Shown in pieces: positions 1 through 9,513 of a stretch of DNA of 64,000 nt; position 1 is the stretch's first letter, and every line of letters starts with the position of its first letter. The notes under the pieces were generated by a model. It was given only the letters and a program-made list of their open reading frames with translations, was not told the DNA's origin and made no database searches. A program made the position numbers and the translations under genes. Source of the stretch: Bacteroidales bacterium (lineage in GTDB: Bacteria > Bacteroidota > Bacteroidia > Bacteroidales > UBA1715); NCBI GenBank assembly GCA_017516865.1, contig JAFXAU010000031.1, forward strand, positions 186,001 to 250,000, read 5' to 3'.

Positions 1-68
1 AGTCAATTTGTCAGTTTTTTCGCATAAAATTACCTTCGCACACCAAAGTCAAACCTTATGCCAATCTA

Positions 69-1247
69 TTATAATGCCCTATTTTGTCGTGTTTCTTCGA
101 AAATTGTGGACAAAATAGCATATTCAACCTCATCGAACGACTTGTGGCGACGTGCCATGACGCGCTCGGCCGTTTCGCAAGCCTTTTGCAGACGATATTC
201 TTCCATCCCTTGCGACCCGCCACGCATAAACGACGGTATAAATGTACGCGGGAATCCTCCGCCGAACACATTCGAGCTCACTCCCACCACTGTTCCTGTA
301 TTGAACATAGTGTTTATAGCCGACTTGGAATGATCGCCCATCATAAGTCCACAGAATTGCAGACCTGTTTTTTCGAACGAGTGCGAAGCATAGTTCCACA
401 ATTTCACTTCGGAATAATCATTTTTCAGGTTGGAGTTGTTCGTGTCTGCACCAAGATTGCACCACTCCCCAAGCACGGAATTACCCAAATATCCGTCGTG
501 TCCTTTGTTTGAATATCCGATTATCACGGAATTCTGAACTTCCCCACCCACTTTGGAATACGGTCCTATCGTGGTTCCTTCGTAAATTTTGGCAGACATT
601 TTCACAACAGCGTGTTCGTTCATTGCAAATGGTGCACGAATGACTGCATTTTCCCATATTTCGGCATCTTTACCAATGTAAACCTTTCCTTCCGAAGCAT
701 TTATAATGGAAAATTCAACTTTTGCTCCTTCTTCGACAAACACATTTTCTGGACAAAGCACCCGATTCGTCACACTAAGCGGCTGAGAACGACGACCTTT
801 GGTCACAATTTCGAAGTCTGAATTTATTTCTTCGGGATTAAATTGAAAAATGTTCCACAAATGTTCAAGACGCTTACATTTTCCGTCAAATTGGATTTTT
901 TCAAGAGAATCAATAACGGTCTCGTCTTCCATCTTTTCAACACGGACCGCAATCCAACCGTCAGCATTCACCAAAGCGGTATTTTGGGGCAAATTCGTCA
1001 CTGCCCCAACTAATTCTTCCGTAGGGAAAACCGAACTGTTTATATACACATTGTCATCAGTAAGTTTCTGTGTATATTTTATTTGCAAATAGTTTGCAGT
1101 CTTAAATAAACAAACAGCATCGAGACGTTTGTTCCATTTTTCAGTAATTGTGAGAATGCCGCATCGTATTTCAGAAACTGGTCGTGTGAACGTGAACGGT
1201 TTCAGCGATTCGCGGACATTTGTATCAAATAAAATGTAATTTCTCAT
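69..1247 (-). CDS. GlmU-family sugar nucleotidyltransferase-like protein
   Basis: The 392-residue protein has an N-terminal half of the kind found in Bacteroidota GlmU-like proteins (starts MRNYILFDTNVRESLKPFTF, with TRPVSEIRCG shortly after). From about residue 165 to 330 it has a left-handed beta-helix of hexapeptide repeats, including GHDGYLGNSVLGEWCNLGAD. The layout resembles a nucleotidyltransferase joined to an acyltransferase-like helix, so a role in making a nucleotide sugar is likely, but the classical GlmU signature GxGTRM is absent and the substrate cannot be told. It has its own promoter just after recF. The C-terminus is complete. Confidence 0.8.
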   Translation of the reverse strand: MRNYILFDTNVRESLKPFTFTRPVSEIRCGILTITEKWNKRLDAVCLFKTANYLQIKYTQKLTDDNVYINSSVFPTEELVGAVTNLPQNTALVNADGWIAVRVEKMEDETVIDSLEKIQFDGKCKRLEHLWNIFQFNPEEINSDFEIVTKGRRSQPLSVTNRVLCPENVFVEEGAKVEFSIINASEGKVYIGKDAEIWENAVIRAPFAMNEHAVVKMSAKIYEGTTIGPYSKVGGEVQNSVIIGYSNKGHDGYLGNSVLGEWCNLGADTNNSNLKNDYSEVKLWNYASHSFEKTGLQFCGLMMGDHSKSAINTMFNTGTVVGVSSNVFGGGFPRTFIPSFMRGGSQGMEEYRLQKACETAERVMARRHKSFDEVEYAILSTIFEETRQNRAL

Positions 1248-1270
1248 TTCATGTAGATTTATTTGGTGGT

Positions 1271-1278
1271 CAAAAGTA
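1271..1278 (-). promoter_or_regulatory. -7 promoter box TACTTTTG for the GlmU-like gene
   Basis: A perfect TAnnTTTG box on the minus strand lies 24 bases before the ATG at 1247 and just after the recF stop. It suggests that the GlmU-like gene is transcribed independently of recF. Confidence 0.55.
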
Positions 1279-1295
1279 CGTATTTTTCGCCGATT

Positions 1296-2396
1296 TCAAT
1301 CCAATTTTTCAATAGTTCCATTTTCGACTTTCCAAAACGTGCCGTTTTCACGTCGTTGTTCAAAGACTGTATGCAACAAAATTTTGTCGGTATCGGTTAT
1401 AAATATTTGTCCAAAGTCTTGTTTTTCAACCATATCGAAGATATTTTTCGAACGTTCCTTGTCGAGTTTGTCAAACAAATCGTCAAGTAAGAGCAAAGGT
1501 TTCAAACCATTTTTATGTTCTTTAATCAACTGATATTGAGCGAATTTTAACGCAAGTAAAAACGATTTTTTCTGTCCCTGCGAAGCACAGGTTTTAATAA
1601 GATTGTCATCGAACCGAAACAGCAAATCGTCACGATGCACGCCGACGCTCGTATACGTTAGAATTTTATCTTTTTCTCTATTTTTCCGCAAAAGCGTCGC
1701 CATGTTTCCTTCCGCCAACTGTGACTGATACTCAATGGAGCACTCCTCCAACGTAGAAATTTCGGAATATGACGATTTTGTCCGTTCCGCCAAAGCGCTT
1801 ACAGCTTTTTTCCGTTCTTCATATATCGACGCACCAATTACCGACAATTTTTCGTCCAAGACATCTAAATATGAATCGTCAATCACCTGATTTTGCTTGA
1901 AAAGCGAATTTCGTTGTTGCAGTAACTTATTGTAAACCAGCAAATGAGACAAATATTCACGGTTATACATAGAAATAAAGACATCTAAAAACTTGCGCCG
2001 TTCCGTTCCGCCCTCGTTTATGAGCGAAATATCGGCAGGCGACACAAAGACAACTGGCAACAAACCAACATGGTCAGAAAAACGAGTGTATTTCTTATCG
2101 TTGCATTTTATGATTTTCGTCTTATCTTCGGCATTGTACGCACAAGCGACCTTCATAGGAACATCTTCAACGTCGTACGTTCCCTGTAACAAAAAAGATT
2201 TTTCGCCACGACGGACATTGAGTGCATCGTTAGACAGAAGATTGCTTTTACAAAACGACAAATAATAAATGGCATCGAGAATATTCGTCTTTCCCACGCC
2301 ATTCCTGCCGACAAGACAATTGGTCGTTTCGTTGCAATCGAACGAAAGTTCCGAAATATTACGATAGTTGAATATTGACAAATTCTTAATTTTCAT
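1296..2396 (-). CDS. recF: DNA replication and repair protein RecF
   Basis: RecF is an SMC-like ATPase that binds single/double-strand DNA junctions and helps load RecA at gaps. The protein is 366 residues, the usual length. Walker A GRNGVGKT is at residues 30-37, an ABC-type signature (SQGQKKSFLLALKFAQ) lies near residue 268, and Walker B LLLLDDLFDKLD follows about 35 residues later. The N-terminal start MKIKNLSIFNYRN is typical of the family. It lies five bases after ribonuclease Z and is probably co-transcribed with it. Unlike in many bacteria it is not next to dnaA-dnaN here. Confidence 0.96.
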   Translation of the reverse strand: MKIKNLSIFNYRNISELSFDCNETTNCLVGRNGVGKTNILDAIYYLSFCKSNLLSNDALNVRRGEKSFLLQGTYDVEDVPMKVACAYNAEDKTKIIKCNDKKYTRFSDHVGLLPVVFVSPADISLINEGGTERRKFLDVFISMYNREYLSHLLVYNKLLQQRNSLFKQNQVIDDSYLDVLDEKLSVIGASIYEERKKAVSALAERTKSSYSEISTLEECSIEYQSQLAEGNMATLLRKNREKDKILTYTSVGVHRDDLLFRFDDNLIKTCASQGQKKSFLLALKFAQYQLIKEHKNGLKPLLLLDDLFDKLDKERSKNIFDMVEKQDFGQIFITDTDKILLHTVFEQRRENGTFWKVENGTIEKLD

Positions 2397-2400
2397 ACAA

Positions 2401-3342
2401 TTACGGCCAAATTGAATATGCTGGTTTTCTTACGGTGTACGTACACAAATCGTTTGCAAGTTCTGTATTTTCAAAGATTGACTGAGCGTCCTGCAAATGT
2501 TTGTCGAGATTTTTGTAACGCGACGAAAAATGTCCGATAATAAGTTTTTCCGCATTGGCAAGTTTTGCACATTCCGCAGCCTGATGTGCCGTTGAATGAT
2601 GTGTTTCGACCGCCAAATCAGCCAAATTCTCCAAAAACGTCGCTTCGTGATACATAAGACTCACATTCTGAATATATTGCGCGATTTCGGGTTTAAACAA
2701 CGTATCGGAAATATAGGCATACGAAAACGGTGGAACCGGGTCTTTGGTCATGTCTTGATTTTTCACGACAGTTCCGTCTTCACAGACAAAATCACGGCCT
2801 TGTTTTATATTTTTTATGTCTTCGAAATTCAGTCCGTATTTTTCAATTACAGACGGTTCTATATTCCGGTCGCGTTCTTTTTCGGTAAAATAAAATCCCC
2901 AACTATCTACTCTATGATTCAATTGAATTGCATGAATAGAGAATTTTTTTGCGTCCAACAGACAATAAAACGGTTCTTTTTTCAATTCGACAAATTCAAT
3001 CGGGTACAATAATTTTTGACCGCAGGCCTCAAATTGGAACAAAATCATTTCTTTTAAACCTTGCGGAGCATAAATTGTCAATTTTTGTTTTCGACCCATC
3101 AAACTCATTGACGAAAGCAGACCGAAAATGCCGAAAAAATGGTCGCCGTGCAAATGAGAGATAAAGATTGTATCGAGCCCTTCGAAAGACACACGAGCAC
3201 GACGGAGTTGAATCTGCGCACCTTCTCCGCAGTCAAGCAAATAATACTTTCCACGTACGTGAAGAACCTGTGACGAAGGAAATCTTCGTGAATTTGGCGT
3301 GGCTGAACTACAGCCCAAAATCGTCAGCGAATAGTCCTCCAT
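2401..3342 (-). CDS. rnz: Ribonuclease Z (tRNA 3' processing)
   Basis: This metallo-beta-lactamase-fold enzyme cuts the 3' trailer from tRNA precursors. The zinc-binding motif HLHGDH is at residues 63-68, GKYYLLDCGEG precedes it, and the later histidine motifs (YHEATF, HHSTAHQAA, IIGHFSSRY) are present. Length is 313 residues, normal for RNase Z. I take the ATG at 3342, whose first base overlaps the stop of the upstream STAS gene (TGATG), rather than a TTG one codon earlier. The overlap implies translational coupling with the STAS protein. tRNAs in this window do not encode CCA, which fits the use of RNase Z. Confidence 0.95.
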   Translation of the reverse strand: MEDYSLTILGCSSATPNSRRFPSSQVLHVRGKYYLLDCGEGAQIQLRRARVSFEGLDTIFISHLHGDHFFGIFGLLSSMSLMGRKQKLTIYAPQGLKEMILFQFEACGQKLLYPIEFVELKKEPFYCLLDAKKFSIHAIQLNHRVDSWGFYFTEKERDRNIEPSVIEKYGLNFEDIKNIKQGRDFVCEDGTVVKNQDMTKDPVPPFSYAYISDTLFKPEIAQYIQNVSLMYHEATFLENLADLAVETHHSTAHQAAECAKLANAEKLIIGHFSSRYKNLDKHLQDAQSIFENTELANDLCTYTVRKPAYSIWP

Positions 3343-3689
3343 CAATCTTGCGTAAAGTATTCGTCTGCTTTTTCTTTATTGAGAACGATTGTCAACACGG
3401 AATCGAGCTGCGAAATCGTAATAAGCCGTTCTACCGCCTCCTGCAAGCCACACAACACGCACGTTCCACCCGAATTTTTACAAAGGCGGTTAGCGACAAG
3501 AATCGCACTCAATCCCGACGAATCGCAATACGTACATTGAGACAAATCAAGAACAATATTTTTCTCCCGATTGCCATTCAACTGAACAAGGTCAGATTTG
3601 AGAGGCGTCGCTATTTGCATATCAAGACGCTCCGACTGAATTTCCACCAACGTATACGTGGACATCGGCGTTATTTTACAATATTCCAT
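3342..3689 (-). CDS. STAS-domain protein (anti-sigma factor antagonist-like)
   Basis: A 115-residue protein that consists of a single STAS domain. The motif CDSSGLSAIL at residues 55-64 matches the phosphoacceptor loop of SpoIIAA/RsbV-type antagonists (DSSGL). No partner kinase or sigma factor is visible nearby. It overlaps rnz by one base, so the two are probably made together. Whether it acts as an anti-sigma antagonist or in another protein-interaction role is not shown by the sequence. Confidence 0.85.
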   Translation of the reverse strand: MEYCKITPMSTYTLVEIQSERLDMQIATPLKSDLVQLNGNREKNIVLDLSQCTYCDSSGLSAILVANRLCKNSGGTCVLCGLQEAVERLITISQLDSVLTIVLNKEKADEYFTQD

Positions 3690-3721
3690 AATTATTCAAT
3701 TTATGCAGAACCTGCGTCTTG

Positions 3722-3729
3722 CAAATATA
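3722..3729 (-). promoter_or_regulatory. -7 promoter box TATATTTG for STAS-rnz-recF
   Basis: A perfect TAnnTTTG box on the minus strand, 32 bases before the STAS start codon. No clear -33 TTG is present. It would serve the STAS-rnz-recF transcription unit. Confidence 0.5.
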
Positions 3730-3772
3730 TCATTTTTTAGGAAATTATGAAGTTTTTACTCTGCTTCGTCGT

Positions 3773-5620
3773 CTAAAATTGAAAATAAATGAATTTTTGC
3801 AAGTCCGCCGTGACGAACTGGTACACTACAAATACCACTGCAACGGTCACAACCGCCATAACCGGCAAAGGCAGTTGAGCGAAAGTCAGCCTATATCGAC
3901 GTTTATAATTTTCGGGCAGCCAGTGAATCACCATTCCCATGATGAACAAAAAAATTATATTGAAATAACTTTGGGCAATTTCGGGAACTTGGGCAAAATT
4001 CCATGGAGAGCCAATTTGATTCACCATATTTTTGGCTGTATTCCATGCAACTTCGTTTGCTTCGGCAGGGTCGAGATTGGAGCCGGCACGGAAGAAAAGA
4101 CGAGTCCACGTAATGAACACAAACGTCTGCAACACTGCCCACGAACGTTCCAGCCATGGCAAAGGATTTTTCCACCCAATAAAATTGTACATAAAACGTA
4201 AAAAAGTCCCTAAACAAATTGCCCCCGACCAAACGAGTGCAATGTTCCATATCGGAGCAGGGAAATATTGCGTCAACTCATAAATTCCCCACGTCAGCAA
4301 CCCTATCGAAAGCAAACGCAACGGATGGTCCCAGTCTTTCCAGAAACGGAATACTATCATTCCAATTCCGTTCAGACCGCCCCAAATCATAAAATTCCAA
4401 CTTGCCCCATGCCACAGACCACCGAGCAACATGGTATTCATTCTGTTCATATTCGAGGTGAGCGATTTTTGCTTCTCGGGAGATTTATGACAATATATCG
4501 TTACAATTACCGTCAATACAAGCAATGCAATTGCAACCCAAATACTACCCGAAAGAATGGTTCCAATCAACGAAATTGTCAATATGCAAGCATACGTGCC
4601 AAACGAGGCCGTACGGTTACCTCCAAGCGGAATATACAGATAATCTTGCAACCACTTTGAAAGCGACATGTGCCACCGTTTCCAAAATTCGCCGGGATTC
4701 GTTGCTTTATATGGAGAGTTGAAGTTTTTCGGCAAATAAAAGCCCATCAACATTGCCACGCCGATTGCAATGTCGGTATAGCCAGAGAAATCGGCATACA
4801 CTTGCAAGGAATATGCGAATAGAGCCATAAGATTCTCAAAACCAGTATATAGCAACGGATTTTCGAAAACCCTGTCAACGAAATTCACCGCCAGATAATC
4901 GCTCAAAATGATTTTTTTAGCAAGACCGTTCAAAATCCAGAACACGGCTATGCCAAACTGTCGGCGAGATAAGAAGAATTTCTTGTAAATCTGTGGGATA
5001 AAGGCACTTGCACGTACAATCGGACCCGCTACCAACTGTGGGAAAAATGTAACATAAAATCCAAAATTCAGAATATTGTGAACAGACTCCACCTTGTCGC
5101 GGTACACGTCCATTATATAACTGATACACTGGAATGTATAAAAAGAAATACCGACAGGCAAAATAATTTTGTCAACCGTGAACGTATCTTTTCCAGCAAA
5201 CACATTTCCTATTTCGGCAAACACATTGACAATCGGAATGTTCAAACCGAACAAATCGTGTATCATGTCGGCAAAGAAATAGGCATATTTGAAGTAGCAT
5301 AAAATTCCTAAATTCAAAAACAGACCAAGCACCAACTTAATTCGCCGAGCCCGCTCCGTCTCGCTTTTCTCCATGGAAAGCCCCACCCAGAAATTCAACA
5401 AAGTTGCGAACACAAGTATCAACGTCGCCCATCCGCTCGTCTTATAATAAAAGAAGACACTTACGAAGAATATGAACGAATTTCGCAAAAGAACTTTGCT
5501 GTTAAACAAAGAAAATACGGCAAACACGATAGCGAAAAAAGCCCAAAAATAAAATTGAGTGAACAACAACGGATAGTCGGAGTCAAACGAGAAAATATTT
5601 TTGAGAAATTCGACTATCAC
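3773..5620 (-). CDS. MBOAT-family membrane O-acyltransferase (AlgI/DltB-like)
   Basis: A 615-residue polytopic membrane protein. It has the family hallmarks: DFSGYTDIAIGVAMLMGF, NFNSPYKATNPGEFWKRWHMSLSKWLQDYLYIPLGGNR, and the active-site histidine motif LWHGASWNFMIWGG near residue 400. Family members move acyl groups across the membrane to exported polymers such as alginate, teichoic acid or other glycans. Here the ATG overlaps the stop of an SGNH hydrolase gene by four bases, the classical MBOAT-SGNH pairing of polymer O-acetylation systems. The polymer acetylated is unknown. A region of roughly 50 residues around 340-390 looks like an inserted extra hairpin of membrane segments compared with standard AlgI. 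Confidence 0.9.
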   Translation of the reverse strand: MIVEFLKNIFSFDSDYPLLFTQFYFWAFFAIVFAVFSLFNSKVLLRNSFIFFVSVFFYYKTSGWATLILVFATLLNFWVGLSMEKSETERARRIKLVLGLFLNLGILCYFKYAYFFADMIHDLFGLNIPIVNVFAEIGNVFAGKDTFTVDKIILPVGISFYTFQCISYIMDVYRDKVESVHNILNFGFYVTFFPQLVAGPIVRASAFIPQIYKKFFLSRRQFGIAVFWILNGLAKKIILSDYLAVNFVDRVFENPLLYTGFENLMALFAYSLQVYADFSGYTDIAIGVAMLMGFYLPKNFNSPYKATNPGEFWKRWHMSLSKWLQDYLYIPLGGNRTASFGTYACILTISLIGTILSGSIWVAIALLVLTVIVTIYCHKSPEKQKSLTSNMNRMNTMLLGGLWHGASWNFMIWGGLNGIGMIVFRFWKDWDHPLRLLSIGLLTWGIYELTQYFPAPIWNIALVWSGAICLGTFLRFMYNFIGWKNPLPWLERSWAVLQTFVFITWTRLFFRAGSNLDPAEANEVAWNTAKNMVNQIGSPWNFAQVPEIAQSYFNIIFLFIMGMVIHWLPENYKRRYRLTFAQLPLPVMAVVTVAVVFVVYQFVTADLQKFIYFQF

Positions 5621-6879
5621 CTGTTCAACATTGATTGATTATACGATTCAAGAATTGCCCGATACAGCATGTCACCCATCAGGCGGTAACCTTTTGCAGT
5701 AAAGTGTATTTTATCTTTTTTTGCGAGTCCAAACGCCTCCCACTGCTTCATCGACGACAGTCCGCCCATGAGAGCAAACATATCCCACACGCCCCCGTCG
5801 TGACGTTTTGCCAATTCATAGAAATCTTTCTGCACACGTAAACCATTCTTATTCACCACATAATACGAAGATTTCTTTCCTTTGATTTTCTTGAAAGAGT
5901 CGTTATTGGTAATAAAAATGTAGGCACAATCGGGAACTACTCGTTCAATTTTTGCAATCAACGAGTCGTAACTCGAAATAAAAACGCTGTCGGAGAATGA
6001 GTCGGAAGCGGCATCGTTTATGCCGATGGCAAAAATTACAAGGTCGGGGTGAATCAACGCCAAATCTCGTTCAAAAAATTCGCACGACAAATAAGACGGC
6101 ACCGAGGCTCCATTCACTCCAATTGCATGATACACAAAGCCTTTATCGTCATTTTCGGCAACAAATCCATTCACAGTAAATTGATGAGGAATCGTATCGT
6201 TTTGAACGATTTTCACCGTAAAAGACTCAGCTAAAGACGGTATTTTATAGACATACGAAGAAGATACAGAATCGTACAAAGCTTTATAAACCGTATCATT
6301 TACAATCAAAACTGGTTCCACAAGCGAACTATCGGCATAGCCAATGAGCGTAAGTTTATTGAATGTCCAACGGTGTTTTTCGTCTGTCGGATTTAAATTT
6401 ACGGTAATTTCGGCAAGAGTATCTTTTGTTGTCACTGCAATGCCCGTCATTCCCAACTGAGCAACACGCGTGTCCCTCACATTCCGCGACGGAGTCCACT
6501 CGCCTTTGTGCGTCACTTTATAATTATACGGATTATTCGTTTTTGCCGTTTCGTACGGGAATATCAATCCGCGGCTGGCATGATGATTTTGAATAAGCGT
6601 ATCGAAGTGCGAACGGACTTGATGTGAAAACATATCGGCCTGTACGTGCGAACCGCCAATGTGCAAAATCGAAACCTGATTTTTCGAGCCTCGTAGCAAG
6701 GCATTCATCTTATCGTAAAACGTATTCAGCCGTTCACTTTTTTGATTGGGAATACGAATCACGTTCATTGAATCGACAATGAACGGATAACTTGACTGCG
6801 AAAATGTCTGTATAGCAAGTACGACAAGCATAACAGACAAAAGAAAACGACGAATGCTATACAAAATATTTTGTTTCAC
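5617..6879 (-). CDS. SGNH/GDSL-hydrolase-like exported protein, partner of MBOAT
   Basis: The likely start is GTG at 6879 (KQNILYSIRRFLLSVMLVV follows), because an upstream TTG at 6912 lies inside the promoter box. This gives about 420 residues with an N-terminal signal peptide or anchor ending near QTFSQ. SGNH blocks are visible: SILHIGGSHVQAD (Gly in place of the usual Asp before Ser), FAIGINDAASDSF (the GxND block) and KIHFTAKGYRLMGD (the His block). Such proteins paired with MBOAT transfer acetyl groups to exported glycans, or remove them. It is translationally coupled to the MBOAT gene. Confidence 0.82.
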   Translation of the reverse strand: MKQNILYSIRRFLLSVMLVVLAIQTFSQSSYPFIVDSMNVIRIPNQKSERLNTFYDKMNALLRGSKNQVSILHIGGSHVQADMFSHQVRSHFDTLIQNHHASRGLIFPYETAKTNNPYNYKVTHKGEWTPSRNVRDTRVAQLGMTGIAVTTKDTLAEITVNLNPTDEKHRWTFNKLTLIGYADSSLVEPVLIVNDTVYKALYDSVSSSYVYKIPSLAESFTVKIVQNDTIPHQFTVNGFVAENDDKGFVYHAIGVNGASVPSYLSCEFFERDLALIHPDLVIFAIGINDAASDSFSDSVFISSYDSLIAKIERVVPDCAYIFITNNDSFKKIKGKKSSYYVVNKNGLRVQKDFYELAKRHDGGVWDMFALMGGLSSMKQWEAFGLAKKDKIHFTAKGYRLMGDMLYRAILESYNQSMLNR

Positions 6880-6901
6880 AAATTCAAATTTCAAACTTTG
6901 G

Positions 6902-6909
6902 CAAATGTA
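6902..6909 (-). promoter_or_regulatory. -7 promoter box TACATTTG for SGNH-MBOAT
   Basis: Perfect TAnnTTTG on the minus strand, with a second overlapping-phase copy TATTTTTG at 6910-6917 just upstream. A transcript from here starts near 6895, which supports the GTG start at 6879 for the SGNH gene. Confidence 0.45.
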
Positions 6910-6921
6910 CAAAAATACCTG

Positions 6922-9513
6922 TTATTTTTTTCCTTCGCTGAATTTATGAACAAACCCTGCGAGTTCTCGTTTATGAACTTCGCAATCCGACCAATATTCG
7001 TACACGTCGCAGACATAATAGAAAACACCGTCGGTCGTTGGTTTGCCTGTTTTATAATGTTTTCCGTCCCAATTGATTTGAGGATTGTCGGTTGCAAACA
7101 CAAGCTGTCCCCACGCATCGTACATTTTCAAATCAATATATTGAACAAAACGGTTCACCATCGGACGGAACAGTTCATTTTCGCCGTCGCCGTTGGGAGT
7201 GAATACATTCGGCAATTCGTATTGAGGACAGTTGTACAAACACGTATCATATTCATACGCGCCTATATTTCCCGCAGAATCTTCCGCAGCAACATAATAG
7301 CAGCCAGCCATATTTCCCGCAGAATCGGCAAACGAATGAACAAACGAGGTTTGCGAAGTTGGCAGTGTCGCTAACAACCGCCAATTCGGATTGTTACAAT
7401 CTTTGAAATATAAATGAACAGATTTTATTTCATCGTCGGAATCGACATTCCACGACAATGTGCGCGAAAAGGTTTCGCATGATTGCAAAGCCTTTATTTT
7501 CATAGGTTTCGGAGGAATTGTATCAGCAGGAATGGCACATAAAATCTGAGAGTTATTGTACACTCGCGACGGCAAAAGATTGTAGTCGAAGAATCCGCTT
7601 GTTTTCACATAGTAGTAGTATTCCTTCAGATTTTCCAATCCTGAATCCCAAAACTCATTTCCGACAAATATTCCCAAGGAATCAAAATTCTGCGTTTCGT
7701 CATTTTTCCGATAAACAAACACGGTATCGTTTTCCCAACCAGCATTCACATTCAGCAAAAGACGGACTTTGTGGTCATAGGCTTCATACGAAAGATACGG
7801 AGACGAAGAGACCGGCGGAACCCCAATCAAAATCGGTTCGCCCGTCGCCAAAGAATAAAATTCAATTTTATATGAATAAGCCGAATCCAGCGTCTGCAAT
7901 TGTTTATCAACATACGAAGTATCCAGTAAGCCGTTGATTTCGGCGATTTTCGTCAATTTTTCGCCATACATGCCATTTGACCGATACAACCAATACTGAT
8001 ATGGTTTTGGGAAACGAATAGAATCAAATTCACGAGGCAACGACCATGCGACGTACATTTCGCCGTTCTTCGCATCGGTATTCTGCACGCTCACATTGGT
8101 AAGCACGGGCGACGACGGCACCAACTGCGTACAAACCTCCTGTGAAATGTAACTCGGGTAATTTCCGCCAAAAACAGAACAAAGCCGATAGCAATACGAA
8201 AATCCCGGCGTCAGACCAAGACCGTTGTTATTGTCGAAATAGTTTTTCTGAGAAGCCGCCACAGTCGCTATTTTCTCATACACGTCCGACAACGTGTCGG
8301 GAAGCCCGATTTCGCAATATTTCGGCATATAATCAATTGATTTTCGGGAGCGGTAAATATCGTATGCCACAATCTGCGGCGCACACAACGAGTCGTTCCA
8401 CGACAGCGAAACAGAGACTGAATGCGGTTCTGCGGCAATTTTCACTGGCGGATGCCCTATGACTTTTATGTTCACGTATTTCATATCGGCAAGAGCGACT
8501 TTGTCGTCGTCAACTGCCTTGAACAGAACCATATATGACTGTTCACGAATATCGTCGCACGACGGAACCCATTCAAATTCGGAAATATTCTGTCCCACTT
8601 TATTCAATATTGTCGTAAACGAAGCCTTATTATTCACTTCAAACGGCCCTCCCGATGCAGTCAGCGTAATAATATTATTATCGGCGTCGGTTGCAATCAC
8701 TTTGAAACGCACCGTATCTCCCACCCTGACACACACGTCCGACAAATCAGAAATTTTCGGGACGGAATTGTCGGCATCGTAGACTTCGATCTGCATATCT
8801 CTCACAATCTCAGCTATTTTCGTACCTTTCCGCCATTCTTCAATAATCATTGCCACGTTGTAACTTCCCAACACAATCGGTGCGTCCCACACCATATCGC
8901 CAGAAACCGGATCTACATAGAAATCCTTACTTGTCATGGGAAACGTGTAACCGCTGATAAACTCGCCACCTTCGCCTGAACAAGTCGTAAGACGGTATGC
9001 AAGACTGTCGCCGTCGGGGTCGTAAGCTGCAGGATTATGAATGAATTTCACCCCAATAGCAGCATTGTCAACAGGCGGATTGGTAAGAATCGGCGTATTG
9101 TTTCCTCCTAAAATTGCATCGATACGCAGCGTTGTCGTTATAGAAAACGGCACATTGACCGATTCCACGATATTTATGACACCCTCGTTACGATTCGGGT
9201 CTTCCATAGAAATAGTGTACATTCCAGGACCAGGATAGGTGTGAGTGGTTTTATACGTATTTTTGGTAAAATTATCTGGCAAATATTCTTCGTTGATTCT
9301 TTTTATTTCGCCTTTGGAACCGTCGCCCCAGTCAAGCGGTAGTTTGTCGCGCGACTCGTTGGCAAGACTCGGCGTGTAGGTGTATGTTATTATCGTAAAT
9401 TCATAGATGTAGCCCGAAACATGTCTGTACGTAATCTCTCCAGCCCGATTGTGCGTGGCAAAAACGCCAATCACCGAGCATAGAAAAAAAAAGCAGAGGA
9501 CAAATTTTCTCAT
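6922..9513 (-). CDS. Large exported protein with type IX secretion (type B, gliding-motility) C-terminal domain
   Basis: An 863-residue protein with a signal peptide (MRKFVLCFFFLCSVIGVFA). The body consists of PKD/cadherin-like and fibronectin type III-like beta domains (for example FNVIATDADNN-like segments and several paired SYKIEFYSLATG-type strands). The last ~95 residues are the gliding-motility-associated sorting domain: YELPNVFTPNGDGENELFRP, then MYDAWGQLVF and NWDGKHYKTGKPTTDGVFYYV. This domain directs export through the type IX system and attachment to, or release from, the surface. Its ATG overlaps the stop of the upstream lipoprotein gene by four bases, so the two are likely a co-expressed surface pair. 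Ligand unknown. Confidence 0.9.
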   Translation of the reverse strand: MRKFVLCFFFLCSVIGVFATHNRAGEITYRHVSGYIYEFTIITYTYTPSLANESRDKLPLDWGDGSKGEIKRINEEYLPDNFTKNTYKTTHTYPGPGMYTISMEDPNRNEGVINIVESVNVPFSITTTLRIDAILGGNNTPILTNPPVDNAAIGVKFIHNPAAYDPDGDSLAYRLTTCSGEGGEFISGYTFPMTSKDFYVDPVSGDMVWDAPIVLGSYNVAMIIEEWRKGTKIAEIVRDMQIEVYDADNSVPKISDLSDVCVRVGDTVRFKVIATDADNNIITLTASGGPFEVNNKASFTTILNKVGQNISEFEWVPSCDDIREQSYMVLFKAVDDDKVALADMKYVNIKVIGHPPVKIAAEPHSVSVSLSWNDSLCAPQIVAYDIYRSRKSIDYMPKYCEIGLPDTLSDVYEKIATVAASQKNYFDNNNGLGLTPGFSYCYRLCSVFGGNYPSYISQEVCTQLVPSSPVLTNVSVQNTDAKNGEMYVAWSLPREFDSIRFPKPYQYWLYRSNGMYGEKLTKIAEINGLLDTSYVDKQLQTLDSAYSYKIEFYSLATGEPILIGVPPVSSSPYLSYEAYDHKVRLLLNVNAGWENDTVFVYRKNDETQNFDSLGIFVGNEFWDSGLENLKEYYYYVKTSGFFDYNLLPSRVYNNSQILCAIPADTIPPKPMKIKALQSCETFSRTLSWNVDSDDEIKSVHLYFKDCNNPNWRLLATLPTSQTSFVHSFADSAGNMAGCYYVAAEDSAGNIGAYEYDTCLYNCPQYELPNVFTPNGDGENELFRPMVNRFVQYIDLKMYDAWGQLVFATDNPQINWDGKHYKTGKPTTDGVFYYVCDVYEYWSDCEVHKRELAGFVHKFSEGKK

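Noticed and set aside
1-68. A coding end or RNA at the left edge
   Set aside because: Only 68 bases, no recognisable codons, hairpin or tRNA part.
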